From Fidelibacterota bacterium (GTDB taxonomy: Bacteria; Fidelibacterota; Marinisomatia; SCGC-AAA003-L08; TS1B11), in the NCBI GenBank assembly GCA_022563485.1, contig JADFNF010000001.1, positions 1 to 60,534 of the forward strand: a stretch of 60,534 nt of DNA. The letters run 5' to 3'. The position numbers were made by a program, and so were the translations under genes. A model generated the notes under the pieces. That model did not search any database. It worked only from the letters and a program-made list of their open reading frames with translations, and was not told where the DNA came from. This document shows, piece by piece, positions 16,848 to 25,738 of this stretch (the first letter of the stretch is position 1; each line of letters begins with the position of its first letter).

Positions 16848-17878
16848 TCGTATTGGGCATCGAAAGCAGTTGCGATGACACCGCGGCCGCCGTGGTAGCC
16901 GAGGGTGTTCTGCGCTCGAACATTGTGGCCACCCAACTTGACCATGTTCTGTATGGCGGCGTGGTGCCCGAAGTGGCCTCCCGGATTCATGAACAATATA
17001 TCGTACCGGTGGTAGCGCAGGCCCTGGCATCCGCGGCCATCACGATCAGGGAGTTATCGGGTATCGCGGTCACCTATGGTCCGGGGCTGGCCGGGGCCTT
17101 GGTGGTGGGGCTCAACTTCGCCAAGGGGCTGGCCCAAGCCCTCCATATTCCATTCATTGGCGTGGACCATATGGAAGGCCATCTCTGGGCAAATTTCCTG
17201 AAGAACCCAGCCGCGAACGATGGCTCGCCTTTTATCTGTCTGCTGGTGAGCGGCGGACATACCCACCTCTGGCGCGTGGAGGGAGTGGGGCAGTACACCC
17301 TGTTGGGCCGTTCCCTGGATGATGCAGCCGGGGAAGCCTTTGACAAGGGGGCCCGGCTGTTGGGTCTGGCCTATCCCGGAGGTCCGGCCATCGAGACTGC
17401 CGCCCGCGAGGGGAACCCTCAATACGTCGATTTCCCCCGCCCCATGAGGGGTACCGAGGGATGTGATTTCTCTTTCAGCGGTCTGAAAACGGCCCTCTAC
17501 TACTACCTCAAACGGCAGAGTTCCACCGATATTGGGAACAATTTGCGTCATATTGCGGCATCGTACCAGCTGGCAGTGGTGGACTGCCTCATGGATCGGC
17601 TTCAACGGGCGGTGCAACTGACGGGACTTAGCCGAGTCTTCGTGGCGGGGGGCGTGGCGGCCAACGCTCTTCTGCGCCACCGGTTGGACCGCTGGGCCGG
17701 GTCGCAGAAGCTCACCCTATCCTATCCTCCCCTGGAATTCTGCACCGATAACGCCGCCATGATTGCCCTGGCCGGCTCGGCGCATTTAGCTGCCGGGGAT
17801 CGTTCTTCCCTTGATCTGGAGATTAGCCCCAATCTGAGCCTGGCCGATCGTGCCAGCCGGGGACATGTTCGGGATTGA
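16844..17878 (+). CDS. tsaD: tRNA N6-adenosine threonylcarbamoyltransferase TsaD
   Basis: 344 residues starting (GTG) with MIVLGIESSCDDTAAAVV, then the metal-binding HMEGHLWAN, the nucleotide-binding LLVSGGHTHLW and VAGGVAANALLR. It transfers threonylcarbamoyl to A37 of ANN-decoding tRNAs together with TsaB and TsaE, which are not in the window. Length and all motifs are canonical. It overlaps ybbR by 4 bases and the following VWA-like gene by about 14. Confidence 0.95.
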   Translation: MIVLGIESSCDDTAAAVVAEGVLRSNIVATQLDHVLYGGVVPEVASRIHEQYIVPVVAQALASAAITIRELSGIAVTYGPGLAGALVVGLNFAKGLAQALHIPFIGVDHMEGHLWANFLKNPAANDGSPFICLLVSGGHTHLWRVEGVGQYTLLGRSLDDAAGEAFDKGARLLGLAYPGGPAIETAAREGNPQYVDFPRPMRGTEGCDFSFSGLKTALYYYLKRQSSTDIGNNLRHIAASYQLAVVDCLMDRLQRAVQLTGLSRVFVAGGVAANALLRHRLDRWAGSQKLTLSYPPLEFCTDNAAMIALAGSAHLAAGDRSSLDLEISPNLSLADRASRGHVRD

Positions 17879-19967
17879 CATCCAATCGGCCTTACCCTGG
17901 GGCTGGGGGTTAGGGGCCTTCGTGGCGGCCATTGCCTCACTGGGGCTCTATGGCTTGTGGATCAGAGCCCTACCGAGGGTATACCGTGGATGGATACTCA
18001 CCTTGCGAGCCCTGTTTCTGATGGTGGTTTTGCTGTTGCTCCTGGATCCCCGGATCAAGTGGTCTCGCGATATCATCGTACCTCCCCGTATCGGTATCTT
18101 TCTGGACAACTCCCTGAGCATGGCCAACCATCCCACGGCCTCAGCCACCACGGTTTATTCCCAGGTTGCCAATCTCGTCGAGTGGGTTAATGATCATAAT
18201 TATGAGCCGGTGATTATGACCTTCGGTGAAAAGCTGATCAATCGGACGGCCCTTGATTTCGACTATCAACCTGATGAGCGCTTGACCGATTTTAATCTTC
18301 TGGAAGAACCGTGGCAAACGGGCGGTCTCCAAGCTGGTTTCATGTTTTCCGATGGGGTGGCCACATCGGGGATGGATCCCAGCGCCATCAGTGTACCCCC
18401 CGAAGTGCCCATCTATACCATCGGTATTGGAGACACGGCCAGTGGTGTAGACCTGAGCATCATTGATCTGCGCTATCCCCTTTCCCTGTTGGCGCAGGAA
18501 CAGGGCAACATCCAGGTCACTATCCGGGCCAGAAACGCCTCCGGTGAGCGGGGCCGGCTGTACATCTTTCATGAAGACGAACTCATTCATTCGCAGCCGG
18601 TGAGTTTCACTTCTCCGGAGCACGTCCAGCAATTGGAAGTCACGATCGTGGGACGGCTGGATGCCCCTCATTTTCGGGTGGAGTTCAGTGTGTTGCCCGA
18701 TGAGGCCAATATTGATAACAACCGGCGGGAATTCCAGATTGATGTCCTGCCCGGTCGCCGGCAAATCACCCTTATTACCGGCGCGCTTTCCCCCAATACG
18801 TCCCTGATTGGACGGCGATTAAAGCAGACCGAACACGCACAAGTCGATCACTTGCTCTTTCTGCGGGGTAGATGGCAAGGGGACGCATCGAATTTCTGGG
18901 CTACTTCCCAGGACTTGGTTGTATTGGATAACTATCCCACAACCGCTCTGCCGGAAGGGGAGTTGGATCGCCTGATGACCAAACTGCGTCGCGATAAAAC
19001 CCAGGTCTTGGTGATTGAGGGTCCCAATAACCTCAACCGCGAATTTGTCCGGATGATGAGAACCCTGGGGTTGGCGGTAGAAGTGACCGGGGATACGCTG
19101 GGCAGTCTTCAGCGAATCCGGCCTGTGGCGCAGGCAGCGCTGCCGGGCCTGCCCACCGGTCTGGTATCCGGTCTCATCGCTGCCGATTTCCCCCCAATAT
19201 CTGTGGTCCATACCCTCGATCCGCTGGCCAATTCCAGCGCCACGGCGGTCCTGGTTGGCGAGGGTGATCGGCTGGTGCTCGGCTATAGTGCAGTGGGCGG
19301 CCTTAAGCGGGCCGTGATGCTGTTGCCGGCCTTGGCCTCGGTCAGTTTGAAGCTCAATCGCACCGGATGGGGCGACTTTCTGGTCGAAATCATGGACGCT
19401 CTGGTAGAGTGGGAACTTGAACCGCAGGGGTTTACACCCTATGTCATTCAATCAGATCGTCGCGCATATCATTTGGGAGAAAAAGTTCGGATCCGGGGCC
19501 TGATGCGGGACCGTACCGGGACTAAAATGCTCCAACCCACCCTGACCTTGGAGGTGCGGGGGCCAGAGAATACAGCCACCGTAACTCTCACTTATAACTT
19601 TGATTCCGGCGAGTACGAGGGAGACTACTGGCCCAGTGAAGCGGGTGCGCACTATTATACGGTCTATGATCGCGAAGGAGCTTACGATCAGCCAACCCGT
19701 AATGGATTTCAAGTGCAGGCCGGCCGGGTGGAGTTGGAATCCCTGGCGCAGAATCGCTACGGTTTACAGCGGTTGGCGCAGTCTACCGGCGGAAGATATG
19801 TGGATCTGGCCGGAGTAGATCAGCTGGTATCGGATATGGCCTACGTCGCCAAGACCGTGACCCGTGACTATCACTTTTCCCTGTGGCAGATTCGTTATCT
19901 GTGGGTTGGGCTACTTCTGCTCCTCGGGTTAGAGTGGGGCATTCGTCGTATCGCAGGTCTCATCTAG
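17865..19967 (+). CDS. VWA-like membrane protein
   Basis: About 700 residues. Two N-terminal helices (about 12-32 and 40-58) precede a von Willebrand A-like domain starting IGIFLDNSLSM, where D-x-S-x-S is the metal-ion-dependent adhesion motif; TIGIGD follows. Middle regions look like beta-rich CARDB/Ig modules (VTIRARNASGERGRLYIF). One helix closes the protein (LWVGLLLLLGLEWGIRRI). The architecture matches large VWA/glutamine-amidotransferase-like proteins of Bacteroidota and relatives, often near BatA-type genes; none is nearby here. The ATG at 17865 was preferred to a GTG at 17850. Function unknown. Confidence 0.75.
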   Translation: MFGIDIQSALPWGWGLGAFVAAIASLGLYGLWIRALPRVYRGWILTLRALFLMVVLLLLLDPRIKWSRDIIVPPRIGIFLDNSLSMANHPTASATTVYSQVANLVEWVNDHNYEPVIMTFGEKLINRTALDFDYQPDERLTDFNLLEEPWQTGGLQAGFMFSDGVATSGMDPSAISVPPEVPIYTIGIGDTASGVDLSIIDLRYPLSLLAQEQGNIQVTIRARNASGERGRLYIFHEDELIHSQPVSFTSPEHVQQLEVTIVGRLDAPHFRVEFSVLPDEANIDNNRREFQIDVLPGRRQITLITGALSPNTSLIGRRLKQTEHAQVDHLLFLRGRWQGDASNFWATSQDLVVLDNYPTTALPEGELDRLMTKLRRDKTQVLVIEGPNNLNREFVRMMRTLGLAVEVTGDTLGSLQRIRPVAQAALPGLPTGLVSGLIAADFPPISVVHTLDPLANSSATAVLVGEGDRLVLGYSAVGGLKRAVMLLPALASVSLKLNRTGWGDFLVEIMDALVEWELEPQGFTPYVIQSDRRAYHLGEKVRIRGLMRDRTGTKMLQPTLTLEVRGPENTATVTLTYNFDSGEYEGDYWPSEAGAHYYTVYDREGAYDQPTRNGFQVQAGRVELESLAQNRYGLQRLAQSTGGRYVDLAGVDQLVSDMAYVAKTVTRDYHFSLWQIRYLWVGLLLLLGLEWGIRRIAGLI

Positions 19968-19978
19968 GGTCGTTATGA

Positions 19979-20007
19979 TTGACATCCGCCTTGTGTGCGC
20001 ATAACTT
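19979..20007 (+). promoter_or_regulatory. Candidate sigma70-type promoter for polysaccharide genes
   Basis: A perfect TTGACA box (19979-19984), a 17-base spacer and a poor -10, TAACTT (20002-20007). It starts 11 bases after the VWA-like gene ends. If real, transcription would begin near 20013 and run into the terminator about 110 bases later. Confidence 0.4.
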
Positions 20008-20121
20008 TGCTTCGCATTTAAAATACGATAAAGGGGACGGATATACAATTTCGCTAAGGGTAGTTGATCTTTAATTAGTTTTTCGATGGGATCAAGCTTG
20101 CCCTTATACGAGGTTGTGGGA

Positions 20122-20150
20122 ACCGAATGTAGCGGCATTCGGTTTTTTTT
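20122..20150 (+). terminator. Intrinsic terminator or attenuator upstream of the export gene
   Basis: ACCGAATG (20122-20129) and CATTCGGT (20136-20143) form a perfect 8-bp stem with a six-base loop, followed by an unbroken run of U to 20150. It either ends the tsaD/VWA unit, 155 bases past its stop, or attenuates the polysaccharide operon. Confidence 0.85.
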
Positions 20151-20306
20151 ATGCCGGGATGGCGTATTTCCAGGTGATCACTCGAAAGTGATCGACGAAG
20201 AGGACTCGTGGGTGGCCGGTTGTTGTTTGTCTCATCAAACGGGTGGTGAAATGATGTGGGGATGGGAAGGTGATCTCAAAATTATATTGATGAAGGAAGT
20301 GGATTG

Positions 20307-21512
20307 ATGTTACCCCGTTTGGCGCAGGCAGGGCTTGGTGTCCTTCTGTTGGTGAGCATGGCAGCTCCTCAGGCTCGTACGGCAGAGAGCAGGTTGAATT
20401 TGGCCAGAACGAGGCCTATTCCGACTGTACCCCCTTATCGAATCCAGGTGGGGGGTACGGCTCTTGAGGGGCCCATAGACCCGGCCACTTATATCGTCGG
20501 TCCTGGCGATGTGTTCCTGATCTCCATCGTGGGCCTCGAACCGTACCTGATCCAGGTCACCGTCACGCCCACCGGGTCATTGGTGCTCCCTCAAATCGGC
20601 TCCCTGCATATATCATCGCTCACCGCAGCGGAGGTCAGTCGCAAAACGATAGCACTCATCAAGTCCGTCCGTCCGACTTACGACGCCGACTGTACTCTCT
20701 ATGGCATCAGGGAAGTGCGGATAAGTCTTACCGGCGCAGTGACGAAACCGGCCTTTTACCGGGTCACACCCCTATCCCGGTTATCTGATTTGCTCAGCCT
20801 GGCGGGAGGCTGGAAAGCCAACGGCGCTCTCCATCGCATCGAGATTACCAGCGGTGATGGTCATTCCCGGACGGTGGACCTCACCCGCTATTTCTACGAA
20901 GGTGATTTTTCCCAGAATCCCCACCTCAAGGCCGGTGACCGGGTGGTCGTCCCCTTCAGTGACATACAGCATGAGATGGTGTCGGTGAGGGGCCTTGCTA
21001 CGGTCCCGGCTTACTATGCCATTCGGCCAGGGGAATCCCTCGCCACTTTCATAGGGCGGTGGTACGACGCCCGCAGCAAGGCCGATATATCGGGGGTGGA
21101 GTTGCATCACACCGATGCGAATGGGCAAACGGTAGTACAGGATGTGAGTGCCCAGGATTTCCCGGTTATGGAGCTCCAGCCGGGCGATATCGTCTATATC
21201 AATGCCATTGCGGGAGTGGATGTGCTGGGCGAGGTCAGGAAACCGGGCAGGTACGAATACCAACCGGGGTTAACGGCTGAGGACTATGTGACCTATGCCG
21301 TGGGTCGCACCAGTGAGGGCTCACGATCGAAGGTGAGAATTACCCGTGCTGATGGCCAGGTCGTGCGTGGTCGTGACACCGAAATCCAGCCGGGCGACGT
21401 CATCCACGTGCCCCGTTCGACCCGCAGTGTCATGGTTGGCCAGGCAGGGTTCGTCCAGGTGGGGTTGGCCGTGCTGAACATGGTCCTTATTCTGGTGGCA
21501 ACAGGGCGATGA
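20307..21512 (+). CDS. Wza-type polysaccharide export protein
   Basis: 401 residues. A signal peptide (LGVLLLVSMAAPQARTAES) is followed by a Poly_export domain (YIVGPGDVFLISIVG, PTGSLVLPQIG) and SLBB repeats (VRISLTGAVTKPAFYRV, VDVLGEVRKPGRYEY). The C-terminal amphipathic/hydrophobic helix (VQVGLAVLNMVLILVATG) may form the outer-membrane pore as in Wza. The ATG at 20307 was preferred to a TTG one codon earlier. No lipobox cysteine is evident. It overlaps the next gene by 4 bases. Confidence 0.9.
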   Translation: MLPRLAQAGLGVLLLVSMAAPQARTAESRLNLARTRPIPTVPPYRIQVGGTALEGPIDPATYIVGPGDVFLISIVGLEPYLIQVTVTPTGSLVLPQIGSLHISSLTAAEVSRKTIALIKSVRPTYDADCTLYGIREVRISLTGAVTKPAFYRVTPLSRLSDLLSLAGGWKANGALHRIEITSGDGHSRTVDLTRYFYEGDFSQNPHLKAGDRVVVPFSDIQHEMVSVRGLATVPAYYAIRPGESLATFIGRWYDARSKADISGVELHHTDANGQTVVQDVSAQDFPVMELQPGDIVYINAIAGVDVLGEVRKPGRYEYQPGLTAEDYVTYAVGRTSEGSRSKVRITRADGQVVRGRDTEIQPGDVIHVPRSTRSVMVGQAGFVQVGLAVLNMVLILVATGR

Positions 21513-22669
21513 GCACGACACCTTTTAACCCGCCACGCACTGAAACACAAGTCGCACAACGAGCTGCCTTTCGGGTCCTATGGCAGGCGAGGAAATTTAT
21601 TGTCAGAAATTTTCTCGCGGCCTCCATGGGTGCAGTTATAGTGTCACTCCTTCTCCCAGTGTGGTATCGGTCATCTACCACAATTCTCTCCTCTTCAGTA
21701 AGCGGTGGTGACTTTTTTTCGGGAGGTCTGGTAGGAAGCGGCGCCTTGAGCGTCCTCGGTCTTGGTGGAAACAGCGAGGAACTCAATACTCACATTACCA
21801 TTTTGCGAAGCCGCCAGGTCCTGGAAACGATAATCCGCGAGTTCGGTCTTCTGGAGATATATAGATCAAATACTATAGAAGATGCGCTCGAGACTCTCAG
21901 CGGGAACATTGATATTGAGGTAACCGACGAAGGGGCACTCGTTTTTGGAGTTATCGACCGTGATTCGGTTCGTGCCAGGGACATGGCTGATGCTATGTTA
22001 CGGGAGCTTGGAAGCCTCACCAGTCTCGTGAGCACCCAAGCCGGCCAACGAAACCGCCGCTTCATCCATGCACGTATCATGGCGGTTGAGGCAAACTTGG
22101 CGGAGGTCGAGCAGGCCTTCCAGGATTTTAGCGCCAAGTATGGAGTTTTCGAATTACCCAGCCAATTGGCGATCATTATTGAGCAACTGGTCCAAATGGA
22201 GGTCAGGTTAGCCGAGGCGGAGGTGGAATATAATGTTGCCCTGGCAAATGCGATGGATCGGCAGCCTGAACTGGATTACCTACGCCTGCAGCGCGATGAG
22301 CTGAGCGCCAAACTGGATGAATTGGCGGCGGGTAAAGGGAAAACCAGTTTTCTGCTTAACCTGGAGGATCTACCGAATATATCGGTACAATATGCCCGCT
22401 TAACACGAGAAATGACCGTACTCAGTGCAGTCCTGGAATTCCTCTATCCCCAGTATGAACAAGCCGGTTTGCAGGAAGCCAAGGATGAACCGACTTACTA
22501 CGTTCTCGATTACCCCCGTGTTCCCCAGCAAAAATATAAACCTTTCCGCAGCCTGATCGTCATTACGGTAGGATTATTTAGTTTGATGGCGTCCAGTTTC
22601 TGGGTCATTGGCAAACCCCAGATTCAGGACATGCTGGAGCTTACCCATGACGAGGTGGACGAAGTCTAG
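21509..22669 (+). CDS. Wzz-type chain-length/export co-polymerase
   Basis: 386 residues in the Wzz/PCP layout: one helix near residues 32-52 (NFLAASMGAVIVSLLLPVWY), a long coiled periplasmic region (VEANLAEVEQAFQDFSAKYG, LRLQRDELSAKLDELAAG) and a second helix at about 350-370 after a proline-rich PRVPQQKYKPFRS. No cytoplasmic BY-kinase domain is fused. It sets polymer length together with the Wza-like and Wzy-like neighbours. It ends directly where the polymerase ATG begins. Confidence 0.88.
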   Translation: MSTTPFNPPRTETQVAQRAAFRVLWQARKFIVRNFLAASMGAVIVSLLLPVWYRSSTTILSSSVSGGDFFSGGLVGSGALSVLGLGGNSEELNTHITILRSRQVLETIIREFGLLEIYRSNTIEDALETLSGNIDIEVTDEGALVFGVIDRDSVRARDMADAMLRELGSLTSLVSTQAGQRNRRFIHARIMAVEANLAEVEQAFQDFSAKYGVFELPSQLAIIIEQLVQMEVRLAEAEVEYNVALANAMDRQPELDYLRLQRDELSAKLDELAAGKGKTSFLLNLEDLPNISVQYARLTREMTVLSAVLEFLYPQYEQAGLQEAKDEPTYYVLDYPRVPQQKYKPFRSLIVITVGLFSLMASSFWVIGKPQIQDMLELTHDEVDEV

Positions 22670-24043
22670 ATGGCTCGGGAAATCCGATTCAGCATAGGAC
22701 CGTTCCTGTTGTACGGCACCCAGGCCGTAGCCTTGGCTTCAACTGTGATTCATCCTCTCATGCCCCTTGTCCTGATGGTGGCTGGAATTTCTGCCGTTTT
22801 TCTGTTCTATTTCCCCCAAATCCTGTTGGTTTTGCTGGCCACAGTCGCTCTGATAAAGGGTGCGCTGATTACACAATTCCCATTACTTGAATCGGTCGAT
22901 TTTTCCGTCGTGCTCAGCTCCTTAGTTCTCCTTGTGCTCTTGTGGCGGCTCACCGATCCAAAGATGCGATTCCATATCGGTCACTATCGGAATATTATGG
23001 CAGCATTTGTGGGCTGGGTGCTCTGGATGATAATGACCTCCATCTATGCGCCGCACTTGGAAGCAGCCATGGTTAAAGGTCTACGGTTCGCTTTTTTTAC
23101 CTCCGTTTTATTTTTTGGGCCATTAGTGTTCATCAAGACTCGGGAAGAAAGTAGGATAGTACTCAAACTTTTTTTTGCAGGCGGGCTTCTGGGAGCTCTC
23201 TATTTATTAGGTTACTTGGCCGTGTCGGTTATCACCCGTCAATCTCTGTTGGGTCTAACACGGCTGACCATCCTGACATCGAATCCCATTGCTGCAGGCC
23301 GGGTGTTGTCAATCAGCGCAGCTATGGCCGCTGCCATGCTTATTACAAATCGGGATAAGATGCTTCAGTGGGGCCTGCTCATGGTTGTCTTGCTCATTGC
23401 AGTTCTGTTCACTGGCTCCCGGGGTCCGATGCTCAGCTTTGTGGTTGCCACCTTTTTGGTGGGTATTCTCTCTGGGCGTAAGGCCTTTCGCCGATCAGTC
23501 AATTTAGGCTTTGGGCTACTTTTGGTGTTCATGGTGGTGCTCATTCTTCTTCCCAGGGAACTCATATTGAGGTTTGGTGTCGATTTGCCTGATGAGATAG
23601 CCCGGACAAACCGGGGAATTGGCGCGTTCAACACCGTCACCCATAGGTTCCATTTGTGGGACATGGCTATCGCCCTCTGGACGAAAGATCTACAGCATTT
23701 CCTGTTTGGAGCGGGATCAGCAAGCTATGGGATGTTGTTCCCCTGGAGAGATTTCAGATATCCCCATAATCTGCCCTTGGAGATTTTGGCTGAATATGGT
23801 CTGATTGGCCTGGGTATGTTTAGCATACATTTCCTATCCATAGTGAAGCGTGTGGCTCTAAAATTACGATCAGGGCTCCAGAATGAGGAACTACTGTGGT
23901 TAACGGCCGCTCTTACCATGGCTTTAGCCACCATGACCAGCGGCGATCTTAATGACAATCGCATGTTGTGGTTCTTCCTGGGTGGTCTGCTTGCCACCAT
24001 GAACGTGGATCAGCGTCTCCAGGGGAATAGTAACCTCGTGTAG
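22670..24043 (+). CDS. O-antigen ligase/polymerase-like membrane protein (Wzy-type)
   Basis: 457 residues with about ten or more membrane helices and a large loop near 300-365. The GSRGPMLSF motif followed by NRGIGAFNTVTHRFHLWDMAIALW and FGAGSASYGMLFPWRDFRYPHNLPLEILAEYGLIG is the Wzy_C (O-antigen ligase superfamily) pattern, with conserved Arg and His residues. In this context it most likely polymerises lipid-linked repeat units in the periplasm. Confidence 0.85.
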   Translation: MAREIRFSIGPFLLYGTQAVALASTVIHPLMPLVLMVAGISAVFLFYFPQILLVLLATVALIKGALITQFPLLESVDFSVVLSSLVLLVLLWRLTDPKMRFHIGHYRNIMAAFVGWVLWMIMTSIYAPHLEAAMVKGLRFAFFTSVLFFGPLVFIKTREESRIVLKLFFAGGLLGALYLLGYLAVSVITRQSLLGLTRLTILTSNPIAAGRVLSISAAMAAAMLITNRDKMLQWGLLMVVLLIAVLFTGSRGPMLSFVVATFLVGILSGRKAFRRSVNLGFGLLLVFMVVLILLPRELILRFGVDLPDEIARTNRGIGAFNTVTHRFHLWDMAIALWTKDLQHFLFGAGSASYGMLFPWRDFRYPHNLPLEILAEYGLIGLGMFSIHFLSIVKRVALKLRSGLQNEELLWLTAALTMALATMTSGDLNDNRMLWFFLGGLLATMNVDQRLQGNSNLV

Positions 24044-24083
24044 CCCTTCGAAGGCAAGTGACTGATAAATCATGATATATTCG

Positions 24084-24104
24084 CCGTGACTCACCCGGTC
24101 ACGG
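24084..24104. repeat. Perfect 7-bp inverted repeat
   Basis: CCGTGAC and GTCACGG flank the seven-base loop TCACCCG in the gap between the polymerase and flippase genes. No U-run follows. It overlaps the start of a possible 47-residue reading frame. Confidence 0.5.
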
Positions 24105-24229
24105 TCCTCTTGCAGTTCGGCGTGGTGACCATACTCCTGCTGTTGGTCATGTTGGAGGTAGGGCGGTGGCTGCTACAAGCTGGTCCTTTGCCAGGCGTTA
24201 ACAACTTTACTGCAGGTCCGACGATATGA
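24086..24229 (+). CDS. Possible small hydrophobic protein
   Basis: A GTG-initiated frame of 47 residues (MTHPVTVLLQFGVVTILL...) with one strongly hydrophobic stretch at about 6-23 followed by EVGRW. It lies in the otherwise empty gap between the polymerase and flippase genes. No clear ribosome-binding site is visible and it could be a chance frame or a remnant of a larger membrane gene. Reported because its composition looks membrane-like. Confidence 0.25.
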   Translation: MTHPVTVLLQFGVVTILLLLVMLEVGRWLLQAGPLPGVNNFTAGPTI

Positions 24230-24283
24230 CGATACAAAGACGAGCTGGTTATCCTGTAGCGTTGCGGCGTGGCCCCGGCGAAA

Positions 24284-25738
24284 ATGTGGTCTGTTATGGT
24301 TTTTAAGATTCTCGTTCATAGGTCCACACTCCGCGGCGATCTGTTGATTACGATGGTCAACGGAATCAGCGTGCTCCTGGGCATTTTCCTGTTGTACGGC
24401 CTTATTGCCCGGGTCATGGGTGTGGAGGCTCTGGGAGAATTGCTGTTGGTCCGCCGGACAGCCCTCACCCTTATGGGGCTGCTCCTTATAGGTATGAACA
24501 TCGGACTGCCCTACTATATCGGTAAGGAGGGAGACCAGGCCTATGCCGCTAACGCCCTGGTGCTCTACCTGTTTGTCACGATTCCCCTGGTGGGTGTTTT
24601 GTCTGGATTCCTGTACCTGGGAGGCTTGCCGGGCTTTCCCAAAGCATTGGTACCCGCCTTCTTCATTATGGCGGCGGGGTATGCGATGCAGTATCTAGCC
24701 TATGGCCAGTTGCGGGGACACCTGAATATGCTGGCCGCCAACTTGGTTCAACTGGTGGGCATCGGACTGATCCCCCTGGGCGCCTTCATCATATTCAAAT
24801 CTGCGGGCGTAGGTCCCATACTCATTGCTACCGGCTTGGGAACCTTTTTTTTCGCAGGGGTGGTCTACCTTACGAAAATGGGTCGGGGTTACGCATCCCT
24901 GGATCTGAAAAAAGCGGGACGACTCCTGGCTTACGGGTTCCGGCGGGTACCAAGTTCTTTGGCTCAGTTTGTCCTTTTAGGGGGCGTTCCCCTGCTTATC
25001 CTTAGCGATACAGGCCACGCTGATATTGCTTATGTCAATGCGGGTATTAGCCTTATACGCCTCTTCATGGTGGTGGTGGGGCCTTTAGGTATCGTGTTGC
25101 TCCCCCGGATTTCCAGAGCGCTGGCCGAAGGGAGACAGGCTCAAGTTGGGCACGGGCTGGAGTTGCTCTCCAGGGGTGTGCTATTCGTGGGAGTGCCCCT
25201 GGCCCTCTATTTGAGCATGAACCATTTGACTATCACGACGATCTGGTTGGGAGCTGAGGGTGCGGAAGGAGCCTGGATCGTACAAATCATGACCCTTGCG
25301 CTGCCCTTCTATCTGCTGATGGAAGTCCTGCGTTCCCCTATCGATGCCGCTTCAACCCGGGGATATAATTCCGTGATCTACTCGGCCTCCGCTCTGGTCC
25401 TGTTAATCTGTTTCTATGGGCTGAAAACCGTGGGCCTGGCAAGTGTGACGGCCGGTACCATCAGTTTTGTTGCCGGGCAGATAACGGCTTCGATGGCCGG
25501 TATATACTATGCCAATAGAATCTATCACATCAGGATTCTCTCCCGCCCCTTCGGGACCACTATATTGGGCGTAGCAGCCCTTGCTTTTCTGATTCTTCAT
25601 ATCCTCAGTGTCTCGGTTTCAGGACCGGCGGCGTTGCTGATTGGAGGTGGCATTCTGGGAGGTGCTCTCAGCCTGTATTTCTTTAAATCCCGGGCCGATT
25701 GGGTCGTTGGAGTTCGGGCCGTGGTATTGGCCCGATGA
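24284..25738 (+). CDS. Wzx-type polysaccharide flippase
   Basis: 484 residues with about twelve to fourteen membrane helices starting LLITMVNGISVLLGIFLLYGLIA, the N-terminal pattern of MOP/PST exporters. It would flip undecaprenyl-linked repeat units across the inner membrane. The ATG at 24284 was chosen over a GTG five codons upstream; neither has a good ribosome-binding site. Its end overlaps the start of the next glycosyltransferase (ATGA). Confidence 0.87.
   Translation: MWSVMVFKILVHRSTLRGDLLITMVNGISVLLGIFLLYGLIARVMGVEALGELLLVRRTALTLMGLLLIGMNIGLPYYIGKEGDQAYAANALVLYLFVTIPLVGVLSGFLYLGGLPGFPKALVPAFFIMAAGYAMQYLAYGQLRGHLNMLAANLVQLVGIGLIPLGAFIIFKSAGVGPILIATGLGTFFFAGVVYLTKMGRGYASLDLKKAGRLLAYGFRRVPSSLAQFVLLGGVPLLILSDTGHADIAYVNAGISLIRLFMVVVGPLGIVLLPRISRALAEGRQAQVGHGLELLSRGVLFVGVPLALYLSMNHLTITTIWLGAEGAEGAWIVQIMTLALPFYLLMEVLRSPIDAASTRGYNSVIYSASALVLLICFYGLKTVGLASVTAGTISFVAGQITASMAGIYYANRIYHIRILSRPFGTTILGVAALAFLILHILSVSVSGPAALLIGGGILGGALSLYFFKSRADWVVGVRAVVLAR

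Larger units (their letters stand above)
19968..20306 (+). other. Intergenic leader of the polysaccharide locus
   Basis: 339 bases without a credible gene. It holds a possible promoter at 19979-20007, an intrinsic terminator at 20122-20150 and a hairpin at 20176-20193 (GATCACT, CGAA loop, AGTGATC). The only open frame here crosses the terminator and has no protein-like features. GGAAG lies a few bases before the ATG at 20307. Having promoter and terminator both upstream of the first export gene suggests transcription attenuation, but the terminator may simply end the upstream operon. Confidence 0.6.

Noticed and set aside
20150-20306. Cyclic-di-GMP (GEMM) riboswitch before the polysaccharide genes
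   Set aside because: A hairpin with a CGAAA-like loop and GACGAAGAG nearby recalls the motif, but the obligatory paired GGCAAACC and GACGCAAAGCC elements are missing.
20086-20307. 73-codon frame upstream of the Wza-type gene
   Set aside because: It runs through a strong intrinsic terminator and has no protein-like features.
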